Origin: Bacteroides caecigallinarum
GTDB taxonomy: Bacteria > Bacteroidota > Bacteroidia > Bacteroidales > Bacteroidaceae
DNA: 35,411 bases
Reading direction: 5' to 3'
Assembly (NCBI RefSeq): GCF_016901995.1
Contig: NZ_JACJLE010000046.1
Location: 1 to 35,411 of the forward strand
The position numbers and the translations under genes were made by a program. This document shows positions 1 through 6,694 of the stretch, piece by piece (positions within the stretch are counted from its first letter, which is position 1; every line of letters begins with the position of its first letter). The notes beneath the pieces were generated by a model that was not told the origin of the DNA, did not search any database, and saw only the letters and a list, made by a program, of their open reading frames with translations.

Positions 1-137
1 CTAAAATCAAACTATTCAGAGCCAATCTGCATGGAGTAACGGATAAAAAGTTCTTTCTCTTCAGAATTGCTAAGTTGTATGGTTATCCCCACTAAATTTC
101 TACTGTCCCTCAATAACTCCAACTCCACAACAAGACA
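1..137. other. Window edge, possible gene end on either strand
   Basis: Two short open frames compete here. On the plus strand, an open frame enters from the left edge at base 3 and stops at TAA 93-95, giving about 30 residues that could be the C-terminus of a gene starting outside the window. On the minus strand, a GTG-started frame of 38 codons (128 down to 12) has the alternating polar and hydrophobic pattern of a beta hairpin, but it starts just after the ferredoxin terminator with no visible promoter. I cannot choose between them. The plus-strand reading fits a convergent arrangement with the ferredoxin terminator better. Confidence 0.25.
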
Positions 138-169
138 TAAAAAAAGGCTACCCCTAATTGGAGCAGCCT
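138..169 (-). terminator. Rho-independent terminator of the ferredoxin gene
   Basis: Read on the minus strand, GGCTGCTCC and GGGGTAGCC flank a 5-nt loop (stem 146-168, with G-T wobbles) and are followed by seven T residues at 139-145. It lies 32 bp after the ferredoxin stop codon. Confidence 0.75.
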
Positions 170-200
170 AAATTCGTTGTCATAAATCGACGACTGGATA

Positions 201-368
201 TTATCCCTGATGAATAGCTTCAGAAGGACAAACATCAGCGCAAGTACCACATTCTGTACAAGCATCTGGATTGATTGAATATTTGTCACCTTCAGAAATT
301 GCACCTACTGGGCATTCATCGATACAAGTACCGCAAGCGATACAATCGTCACTAATTACGTAAGCCAT
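201..368 (-). CDS. Small 2x[4Fe-4S] ferredoxin
   Basis: This 55-residue protein carries two bacterial-type cluster motifs: CIACGTCIDECP (residues 9-20) and CTECGTCADVCP (37-48). Each is C-x2-C-x2-C-x3-C-P, so all eight cysteines for two [4Fe-4S] clusters are present. The length and the start MAYVISDDC match clostridial-type ferredoxins, soluble one-electron carriers for anaerobic oxidoreductases such as pyruvate:ferredoxin oxidoreductase. The gene stands alone, with its own -7 box at 412-419 and a terminator at 138-169, so it is probably monocistronic and well expressed. The partner enzyme cannot be told from context. Confidence 0.95.
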   Translation of the reverse strand: MAYVISDDCIACGTCIDECPVGAISEGDKYSINPDACTECGTCADVCPSEAIHQG

Positions 369-411
369 TGTTGTAAAAAAATTAAGTTATTATTAGTACT
401 AATTGTTTATG

Positions 412-419
412 CAAAGTTA
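412..419 (-). promoter_or_regulatory. Bacteroides -7 box for the ferredoxin gene
   Basis: TAACTTTG on the minus strand matches the TAnnTTTG consensus and lies 43 bp upstream of the ferredoxin ATG. No clear TTTG -33 box is seen at the expected distance. Confidence 0.6.
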
Positions 420-488
420 GTATTTTTACTTAGAATTGTAACATCCACATTACAGAAAGTGGGTAATTTGTACAATGTCTAAATAAAG

Positions 489-3452
489 TCATTTCATTAT
501 AGCCTGATATATTGCCTGTTGTATTGCAGGACGTATTTTCAGCTTCATTAGATTTTTCCTGTCGCACGGATTTGGATAAATCCTATTGCAAAGAAACACA
601 AAAACCAAATCATTGTCAGGGTCGGCCCAAGCACATGTTCCGGTGAAACCTGTATGCCCAAATACAGATGCCGGCGTTTCAGGCGCACAATATCCATTAT
701 CTGATTTGTCGGCATCAGGCTTGTCGAAGCCTAAACCTCTTCTGCTGTTTTTTGACTTCATGGTTATAAACAGCTCACAAGTGGCTCTTGTTAGATATCT
801 CCTATCTCCCATTACACCCTTATCAAGTAACATCTGGTAGATGGTAGCCACGTCTTTAGCCGTAGAAAACAACCCCGCATTTCCCGAAACACCGCCCATC
901 ATAGCAGCAGCTTCGTCATGCACATATCCATGGACAGGACCTTTTCTCAGAAAATCCTCTTTCACCGTAGGTACAATATCATCCTTACCATACCTCTGCA
1001 ATGGATTATATAATGTATGTACCAGTCCCATAGGTTTATAGAAGTTTTCCTCTAGATATTTGTCCATTGGCATTCCGGAGATATTCTCCACAGCCTCTTT
1101 CAGAAGCATAAAGTTCAAACAGCTATATCTGTAAGAATGTCCTTTAAGGCTTGCATCGGCTATTTCCTTCAGTATTACATCCTTGAATTCAGGCTTGATG
1201 TAAATACCGTCAGACAATTTCAATGTATATCCGGCACTATCTTTTTCAGATACCCATTCTGGAAGGAATTCAAAATTCGTACAGACATAAAGAGCATTAC
1301 CAACCTTTATTTTATGATTGGCATCTTTATATTTCTTATACATTCCACCCTTACAACTCTTAGGATCTATCGCTTTCTTATAGAAAGGCAAATATGCCGG
1401 CAACCCTGATTCATGGTAAAGCAACTGCTGGATTGTTATACCCTCTTTATCAGTTGACTTCAATTCCGGCACATAATCTGAAATTTTATCAGTAAGATTG
1501 ATTTTTCCTTCATCATAAAGCTTCATTACCGCCAGTAAAGTGGCCGTTGTTTTTGTAAGCGAAGCCAGATCGTACAAATCATTTTCCCTCACTTCCCTGT
1601 CAGACTCATAAGTATGATTGCCGAAACATTTATTATATACCTGATATCCATTCTTCCACACTAAGACATGGCAACCAGGATAAGCACCTTCCTTTATTCC
1701 ATATTCTGCTATGCTGTCTATACGAGAAAGAACTTTAGAATCCATACCGAATTCCTCAGGCTTGTATCGTCTTGGTTTATCCGGATCGACAATAACTCCT
1801 GAGCCTGCCTTATATTCATCATTAAGATCGACAGACAAACGGCCATCCACCCTCTGATTTCCAATCAACATACCGGCAACGAACTTCTGTATATACTTCT
1901 CGTCCGAATGTGCCAACACTACAGCCGAAGATTGCGCCACCACATCATTCAGTTTCTGTAAAACCTTGTGCGAATTGAAACAAACCAATATGGTAGGTTT
2001 TCCTTTGGCCAATTCAAGAAGCACTTTTCTATATTTTTCTACTTTTGATGTATATACCGCAACTATTACTCTCTGGGCAGGAGTTATTCTGTTTCTCAAG
2101 CTCTGCAACGAATCTAGATTAGCATGCAGCCATGTAACAGGGTAAGTATCGTTTATTTCATTGAAAAAAGGATATGTTTCAGACAATGTATTCGAAACAT
2201 TCAAGACCACAGTACCTGAGAGAGTCAAATCCAACGGTAACATCTCATCGGAATCCTTAACTACAGTAACAGCTGATTTTTTGATACGGCCCATCAAATC
2301 ATTAGTATAAGCCTTGTTTATGCGGGACATAACGCCATTCTTCTCTATTGAAGGACGTTTGTTCAAGCCGAAAGCGTATTTATAAGTCAATACCTTGCGA
2401 CACTTTTCATTTATTTCTTCTTCAGTTATTTTTCCTTCTTTTACGGCTTTCAGTACGCCATCAAGTTCTCTTTTAAGATTTCTTGGTGCAAGCACCATAT
2501 CATTTCCTGCAGCCAAAGCCTGAGCGGACACATAAGGATTATTGGATATTCCTTTCATTTCAAGAGCATCAGTAAACACCAGACCTTTGAAATGCATTTT
2601 CTCCTTCAACAATTCTGTTACAACAGCATGTGAAACGGAAGCCGCTTTGTTGTCCATCAAAGGTATATTCAGATGTCCTACCATAATTCCGCCTACTCCT
2701 GCTTCTATAGCCTTACGGAATGGATATAACTCTATACTGTCAAGTCTTTCCTGACTGAAAGGCAAAACAGGCAAAGCCTTGTGAGAATCGACTTCCGTAT
2801 CACCATGTCCGGGGAAATGCTTGCATACGGCAAGAATTCCGCCATCTTCCAATCCCTTGGAGTATGCCAGGGCTTTATTGGCTACCTGTTCCCTATCACT
2901 TCCGAATGAACGTGTATTTATTACCGGATTCTTAGGATTATTGTCAATATCTGCCACAGGTGCAAAATTTATATGCACACCTATTTCTTTCAACTCTCTG
3001 GCCACTTCCTTTCCATATTCATATATCAGAGTATCATTCTGAATGCATCCCAACACCCTGTTTCTTGGGAACGAAGGAGTACCTTTCAAACGCATTGCAA
3101 GGCCCCATTCTCCATCGAAAGTTATGAGCAATGGTATATTGGCCATACTTTGGGCATAGTTTGTAAGCTCTACCTGCTTTTCTATATCTCCGCCAGAGAA
3201 CAACAATCCTCCTATGCCATATTCTTTTACGGCATCTTCTATATTCTTTTTATTCTGTTGAGTGGTGTATGGAGCAACAGTATGAATAAACAGCTGCCCT
3301 ATCTTCTGTTTCAAAGTCAATGACTCCAACCTGCTTTCAACCCAATAGCGGCATGCCTTCTCACTATCTATATTTTTATATACAAAATCAGTCTGCGCAT
3401 GTAGATTTATCGACAACACAATCAGCAAACATGCCAATAAGATTTTCTTCAT
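489..3452 (-). CDS. Secreted GH3 (NagZ-like) and serine beta-lactamase-like fusion
   Basis: This 987-residue protein has a signal peptide (residues 1-20, ending LHAQ). A GH3 catalytic domain covers about 40-360. It has the NagZ-type loop KHFPGHGDT (211-219) followed by DSH (222-224), the histidine/aspartate acid-base signature, and the nucleophile aspartate in FTDALEM (D295). A smaller alpha/beta region covers about 390-545. The C-terminal domain, about 565-987, is a class C beta-lactamase/PBP4-like serine hydrolase with SLTK (631-634) and HTG (933-935). The usual Y-x-N motif reads YSC (776-778). The fold pair suggests exported beta-N-acetylhexosaminidase activity on amino-sugar glycans or peptidoglycan, joined to an esterase or peptidase. 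Such fusions are known in Bacteroidetes; the substrate is not established. The gene is monocistronic and divergent from rplS. A near-consensus -7 (TATTTTCG, 3484-3491) may be its promoter. Confidence 0.9.
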   Translation of the reverse strand: MKKILLACLLIVLSINLHAQTDFVYKNIDSEKACRYWVESRLESLTLKQKIGQLFIHTVAPYTTQQNKKNIEDAVKEYGIGGLLFSGGDIEKQVELTNYAQSMANIPLLITFDGEWGLAMRLKGTPSFPRNRVLGCIQNDTLIYEYGKEVARELKEIGVHINFAPVADIDNNPKNPVINTRSFGSDREQVANKALAYSKGLEDGGILAVCKHFPGHGDTEVDSHKALPVLPFSQERLDSIELYPFRKAIEAGVGGIMVGHLNIPLMDNKAASVSHAVVTELLKEKMHFKGLVFTDALEMKGISNNPYVSAQALAAGNDMVLAPRNLKRELDGVLKAVKEGKITEEEINEKCRKVLTYKYAFGLNKRPSIEKNGVMSRINKAYTNDLMGRIKKSAVTVVKDSDEMLPLDLTLSGTVVLNVSNTLSETYPFFNEINDTYPVTWLHANLDSLQSLRNRITPAQRVIVAVYTSKVEKYRKVLLELAKGKPTILVCFNSHKVLQKLNDVVAQSSAVVLAHSDEKYIQKFVAGMLIGNQRVDGRLSVDLNDEYKAGSGVIVDPDKPRRYKPEEFGMDSKVLSRIDSIAEYGIKEGAYPGCHVLVWKNGYQVYNKCFGNHTYESDREVRENDLYDLASLTKTTATLLAVMKLYDEGKINLTDKISDYVPELKSTDKEGITIQQLLYHESGLPAYLPFYKKAIDPKSCKGGMYKKYKDANHKIKVGNALYVCTNFEFLPEWVSEKDSAGYTLKLSDGIYIKPEFKDVILKEIADASLKGHSYRYSCLNFMLLKEAVENISGMPMDKYLEENFYKPMGLVHTLYNPLQRYGKDDIVPTVKEDFLRKGPVHGYVHDEAAAMMGGVSGNAGLFSTAKDVATIYQMLLDKGVMGDRRYLTRATCELFITMKSKNSRRGLGFDKPDADKSDNGYCAPETPASVFGHTGFTGTCAWADPDNDLVFVFLCNRIYPNPCDRKNLMKLKIRPAIQQAIYQAIMK

Positions 3453-3551
3453 ATTCTTTATTTATTAATTGCCTATATTACTGCGAAAATAAATAAAAAA
3501 CATAAATCATACAAGAAATAGGGCCAAGTATGAAAAAAAAGGTATAAAGAA

Positions 3552-3582
3552 TTTGCAATGTGCTAGAAAAGAAGTACCTTTG
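3552..3582 (+). promoter_or_regulatory. Full Bacteroides promoter of rplS
   Basis: TTTG (3552-3555), a 19-bp spacer and TACCTTTG (3575-3582) match the Bacteroides -33/-7 consensus exactly. The expected start site near 3589 leaves a leader of about 75 nt before rplS. I do not recognise a known ribosomal-protein leader fold in it. Confidence 0.85.
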
Positions 3583-3664
3583 CACCGCTTTCGCGCAATC
3601 GCTGTCATGAAGAGTTACTTGATATGTTGCGTTGTAACGATAAACAATTTAATTTATAAAAACA

Positions 3665-4018
3665 ATGGATTTAATTAAAATTGCAGAAGAAGCATTTGCT
3701 ACTGGCAAACAGCATCCTTCATTCAAAGCTGGTGATACTATCACAGTAGCATACCGTATCGTTGAAGGTAGCAAGGAACGCGTTCAGTTGTATCGCGGTG
3801 TTGTTATCAAAATTTCTGGTCATGGTGAAAAGAAACGTTTCACTGTACGTAAGATGTCTGGTACAGTTGGTGTAGAACGTATCTTCCCATTGGAGTCTCC
3901 AGCTATCGACAGCATCACTGTCAACAAAGTCGGTAAAGTACGTCGTGCTAAATTGTACTACTTGCGTGCTCTTACTGGTAAGAAGGCTAGAATTCAGGAA
4001 AAACGCGCTAACGCATAA
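3665..4018 (+). CDS. rplS: 50S ribosomal protein L19
   Basis: The 117-residue protein has the L19 core: [13 protein letters not shown] near residue 20, [10 protein letters not shown] (about 38-47), the basic stretch [23 protein letters not shown], and the C-terminal [21 protein letters not shown]19 sits at the 30S-50S interface of the ribosome. The ATG at 3665 gives the usual family start. The gene is monocistronic here, with a consensus promoter, a leader of about 75 nt and a strong terminator right after it. It is not next to trmD or rpsP, its partners in many other phyla. Confidence 0.98.
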   Translation: MDLIKIAEEAFATGKQHPSFKAGDTITVAYRIVEGSKERVQLYRGVVIKISGHGEKKRFTVRKMSGTVGVERIFPLESPAIDSITVNKVGKVRRAKLYYLRALTGKKARIQEKRANA

Positions 4019-4042
4019 TCTTGAAAACTATTTTCCTTACAT

Positions 4043-4075
4043 AAAAAAAGGTCTGCAATTGCAGACCTTTTTTTA
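4043..4075. terminator. Bidirectional terminator between rplS and the sigma factor
   Basis: A near-perfect palindrome has stem GGTCTGC (4050-4056), loop AATT and GCAGACC (4061-4067). A-tracts upstream and T-tracts downstream let it act on both strands. It serves the convergent rplS and ECF sigma factor genes. Confidence 0.9.
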
Positions 4076-4090
4076 TTATATAAAGTTTTA

Positions 4091-4594
4091 TTATCTGAAA
4101 TCCTTGAGTTCTTCCTGAAGTTTCTGTCTGGTGAAGAAAATTCTACTCTTAACCGTACCTAAAGGCAAATTAAGTTTCTCCGCTATTTCACGATACTTAA
4201 ATCCGGCTACGAACATTGAAAAAGGAACTTTATATTCACTTGGCAGAGAATTTACTATACGTCTCATTTCCTTAAGGTCGTATGCTCCTTCTGTAGAATC
4301 ACCTTCAAGATCAAATCCCTTATTTATAAAATATGAGTTATCTGTCTGATCTACGTAAGTCTGGTCACGTAATGTTTTTCTATAATTATTAATAAAGATA
4401 TTACGCATTATGGTGTAGATCCATCCCTTGAAATTTGTTTCTTCAGTATATTTCTCCTCATTGTCCAACGCCTTGAGAGATGTCTCCTGAAGCAAATCAT
4501 TCGCATCTTCATAATCGGCAGTAAGTTTGTAAGCAAAGTTCAAAAGGTCAGATTGCACGTTTAGCAGGTTCTGGGCAAAAGTACTTGTTTTCAT
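4091..4594 (-). CDS. ECF-type RNA polymerase sigma factor
   Basis: The 167-residue protein has a sigma-70 region 2 (about residues 12-80) with the ANDLLQETSLKAL helix and the -10 recognition helix FKGWIYTIMRNIFINNYRK. Region 4 (about 112-163) carries the helix-turn-helix KYREIAEKLNLPLGTVKSRIF. Regions 1 and 3 are absent, as in extracytoplasmic-function sigma factors. It should direct RNA polymerase to a small regulon. No anti-sigma gene follows: the downstream neighbour is rplS on the other strand, and upstream is the CYTH gene. Control is therefore either by an unlinked anti-sigma factor or by transcription. A TATATTTG box at 4642-4649 suggests expression from the housekeeping sigma factor. 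The target stress cannot be inferred. Confidence 0.93.
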   Translation of the reverse strand: MKTSTFAQNLLNVQSDLLNFAYKLTADYEDANDLLQETSLKALDNEEKYTEETNFKGWIYTIMRNIFINNYRKTLRDQTYVDQTDNSYFINKGFDLEGDSTEGAYDLKEMRRIVNSLPSEYKVPFSMFVAGFKYREIAEKLNLPLGTVKSRIFFTRQKLQEELKDFR

Positions 4595-4641
4595 ATTCTT
4601 GTTTGTTTGTCTGTTTCTATAATTGCTTGATTTTCACAGTG

Positions 4642-4649
4642 CAAATATA
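4642..4649 (-). promoter_or_regulatory. -7 box for the ECF sigma gene
   Basis: TATATTTG on the minus strand matches TAnnTTTG, 47 bp upstream of the ATG. The -33 position has no TTTG. Confidence 0.5.
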
Positions 4650-4737
4650 TATAGAACAGAATATGGGCATACCCGTAAATCAAACAATCAAAGGGGTGAA
4701 AACAGTTTTTACCCTATAATATGATAGTTTTCAGGTA

Positions 4738-5211
4738 CTATTTCCAGTCTTTAAACGGACATTTCATCAGGAAAGAATTGTAATATTTCACCTGTCCTGT
4801 TACTTCCTCTCCCAAAAAAGGAGGAATTTCATATTCCTCATCAACACTACCCAACTCTACTTCAGCCACCACTAGTCCTTCGTTGTCTCCATAAAACTCA
4901 TCTATCTCAAAAGTATGTTTTCCGAACTCCACAAGATACCTCGTCTTATCTATCATTCCCGGCAAACAAAGTTTCATCAGTTCGCGTGCTTCATCAATAG
5001 GAATTTCATGTTCCCACTCGTATCTGCTAAGACCATTGTCCGATGATGCTCCTTTGATGGTCAGATATCCTTTTTCATTCCTTATCCTGACTCTAACAGT
5101 TCTTCCCCTGTCACTGCATATATATCCTTGAATAATCCTTGAGGACGATACAGACATATCCTTATACGAAGAATCATTTACCAAGAATTTTCGTTCTATC
5201 TCCTGTGACAT
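4738..5211 (-). CDS. CYTH domain triphosphate tunnel protein
   Basis: The 157-residue protein begins MSQEIERKFLV, the E-x-E-x-K signature of CYTH (CyaB/thiamine triphosphatase) enzymes. Further charged strands typical of the tunnel fold include RTVRVRIRNEKGYLTIKG, RYEWEHEIP, KTRYLVEF and FEIDEFYGDNEGLVVAEVEL. These proteins bind inorganic or organic triphosphates with a divalent metal inside a beta-barrel. Small bacterial members tested biochemically are often inorganic triphosphatases, and a few are adenylate cyclases. Triphosphatase activity is the more likely but is inferred. It lies downstream of the 46-residue membrane protein, beyond a hairpin at 5246-5283, and may be reached by readthrough because no promoter of its own is evident. 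Confidence 0.88.
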   Translation of the reverse strand: MSQEIERKFLVNDSSYKDMSVSSSRIIQGYICSDRGRTVRVRIRNEKGYLTIKGASSDNGLSRYEWEHEIPIDEARELMKLCLPGMIDKTRYLVEFGKHTFEIDEFYGDNEGLVVAEVELGSVDEEYEIPPFLGEEVTGQVKYYNSFLMKCPFKDWK

Positions 5212-5245
5212 ATAATTATTGAATATTTGTGTTTATAAATAGAAC

Positions 5246-5283
5246 AAAGGCTGCCGGATATTGTTCATATCCGACAGCCTTTA
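5246..5283 (-). terminator. Hairpin terminator after the 46-residue protein
   Basis: AAAGGCTG..CGGATAT pairs with ATATCCG..CAGCCTTT, with one mismatch in the stem and a short loop. T-richness after the stem is modest on both strands, so termination may be partial and allow readthrough into the CYTH gene. Confidence 0.65.
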
Positions 5284-5300
5284 TTTATACTTTAGAAAAA

Positions 5301-5441
5301 TCAAGATGCTACACTATATGCAATTGCCAGCAGTACTCCCAATACAAATATAGAAATACATACTATTTTGAACACTTTGTCAGCCTTTTCCTCTTGACGT
5401 TTCTCGTAATTCTGTCTCTTAATGTTATGTTTCTGGCTCAT
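5301..5441 (-). CDS. Small single-pass membrane protein, 46 residues
   Basis: An ATG-started frame encodes a basic, lysine- and glutamate-rich N-terminus (residues 2-25, containing KRQNYEKRQEEKADK) and one hydrophobic helix (about 24-44) ending in VAS. By the positive-inside rule the N-terminus should be cytoplasmic. The gene sits between prfB and the CYTH gene. It has a perfect TTTG-N19-TAATTTTG promoter (5469-5499) about 20 bp upstream and a hairpin just downstream, so it is a complete transcription unit. I do not recognise the family. It could be a stress-related small membrane protein or a regulator of a membrane complex, but nothing in the sequence decides this. Confidence 0.8.
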   Translation of the reverse strand: MSQKHNIKRQNYEKRQEEKADKVFKIVCISIFVLGVLLAIAYSVAS

Positions 5442-5468
5442 AGCAAATATTTTTATTGTTAATTACCC

Positions 5469-5499
5469 CAAAATTACTATTTAATTGATAAATACCAAA
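5469..5499 (-). promoter_or_regulatory. Full Bacteroides promoter of the 46-residue gene
   Basis: On the minus strand TTTG (5496-5499), a 19-bp spacer and TAATTTTG (5469-5476) match the consensus fully. The expected start is near 5462, giving a leader of about 20 nt. Confidence 0.8.
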
Positions 5500-5525
5500 A
5501 ACAGAACACAAAAAATTATAAGAAA

Positions 5526-6641
5526 TCAAATTTCACTGTCCGAGAACTCCATCAGATATGCTTTTATAAAGCCATCTATCTTACCATCCATAACACCATT
5601 CACATCTGATGTCTGATAGTTTGTACGATGGTCTTTTACACGACGGTCGTCGAATACATAACTTCTTATCTGCGAGCCCCACTCTATCTTCTTCTTTCCG
5701 GCTTCTACCTTGGCCTGTTCTTCCATACGGTGCTGGAGTTCTTTATCATAAAGGATAGAACGCAACTGACGCATTGCGTTTTCCTTATTCTTAGGCTGGT
5801 CTCGAGTCTCAGTGTTTTCAATAAGGATTTCTTCCTCTTCACCTGTATAAGGGTCTTTATACTGATAGCGCAAACGAACTCCGGATTCTACCTTATTTAC
5901 GTTCTGACCACCTGCACCACCACTTCGGAATGTATCCCATGACATACGTGCCGGTTCAATAGTAACTTCAATAGAATCGTCAACCAAAGGTGTAACGAAA
6001 ACAGAAGCAAATGAAGTCATACGCTTTCCCTGAGCGTTATATGGAGAAACTCTAACCAAACGATGAACACCGTTTTCTCCTTTCAGATAACCATATGCAT
6101 ATGGACCTTCGATATTCATAGTCACAGTTTTGATACCGGCCTCATCACCTTCCTGAAGGTTTGCTACAGAAAGTTTATAACCATTACTTTCAGCCCAACG
6201 CATATACATACGCATAAGCATTGACGACCAGTCCTGGCTTTCAGTACCTCCTGCACCTGAATTTATTTTCAGTACGCAATCCATTTGGTCAGCTTCAGAA
6301 CGAAGCATGTTCTTCAGTTCAAGTTCCTCAACAGCCGTCTGAGCCTTATTATAAGCTTCATCAACTTCCTGTTCTGTCACCAATTCATCCTTGAAGAAAT
6401 CAAATGACAGTTCAAGTTCGTCAACAAGAGTTTTAACCTCCTTATATCCATCAATCCAGGCCTGAAGTCCTTTTACCTTTTTCATTTGTGCTTCAGCCTT
6501 CTTTGCATCATCCCAGAAGCCCGGAGCCTGTGTGCGGAGCTGTTCTTCCTCCACCTGAACCTGTTTGTTTTCAATATCCAAATAGCGGTAAAGAGCCTCT
6601 GTACGTTCCTTTAAATCCTTGAGTTGTTCTATTGTAATCAT
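5526..6641 (-). CDS. prfB: Peptide chain release factor 2
   Basis: The 371-residue protein carries the catalytic GGQ (244-246, in SGGAGGQNVNKVESG), which triggers peptidyl-tRNA hydrolysis. The stop-codon reading loop is SPY (199-201) where the family tripeptide is usually SPF. RF2 releases at UGA and UAA. The frame is continuous from ATG: residues Y20-L21-D22 (codons TAT TTG GAT) align with the point where many bacterial prfB genes have CTTTGAC and need a +1 frameshift, so autoregulatory frameshifting is absent. A promoter lies directly upstream (6663-6693), just after the acyl-CoA ligase stop codon. Confidence 0.97.
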   Translation of the reverse strand: MITIEQLKDLKERTEALYRYLDIENKQVQVEEEQLRTQAPGFWDDAKKAEAQMKKVKGLQAWIDGYKEVKTLVDELELSFDFFKDELVTEQEVDEAYNKAQTAVEELELKNMLRSEADQMDCVLKINSGAGGTESQDWSSMLMRMYMRWAESNGYKLSVANLQEGDEAGIKTVTMNIEGPYAYGYLKGENGVHRLVRVSPYNAQGKRMTSFASVFVTPLVDDSIEVTIEPARMSWDTFRSGGAGGQNVNKVESGVRLRYQYKDPYTGEEEEILIENTETRDQPKNKENAMRQLRSILYDKELQHRMEEQAKVEAGKKKIEWGSQIRSYVFDDRRVKDHRTNYQTSDVNGVMDGKIDGFIKAYLMEFSDSEI

Positions 6642-6662
6642 CTTATTTCTTTTTTGCGGCTA

Positions 6663-6693
6663 CAAAGTTAGTCAAAAAACACAAAATGACCAA
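6663..6693 (-). promoter_or_regulatory. Promoter of prfB
   Basis: TTG (6691-6693), a 20-bp spacer and TAACTTTG (6663-6670) lie on the minus strand. The start site would be near 6656, leaving a leader of about 15 nt. Confidence 0.65.
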
Positions 6694-6694
6694 G

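Noticed and set aside
3589..3664. Ribosomal-protein leader riboregulator upstream of rplS
   Set aside because: The leader length would allow one, but I could not build a convincing conserved structure by eye; covariation across relatives would be needed.
5822..5942. Possible plus-strand frames opposite prfB, acyl-CoA ligase and other genes
   Set aside because: They lie fully antisense to clear conserved genes and show no family motifs or promoters.
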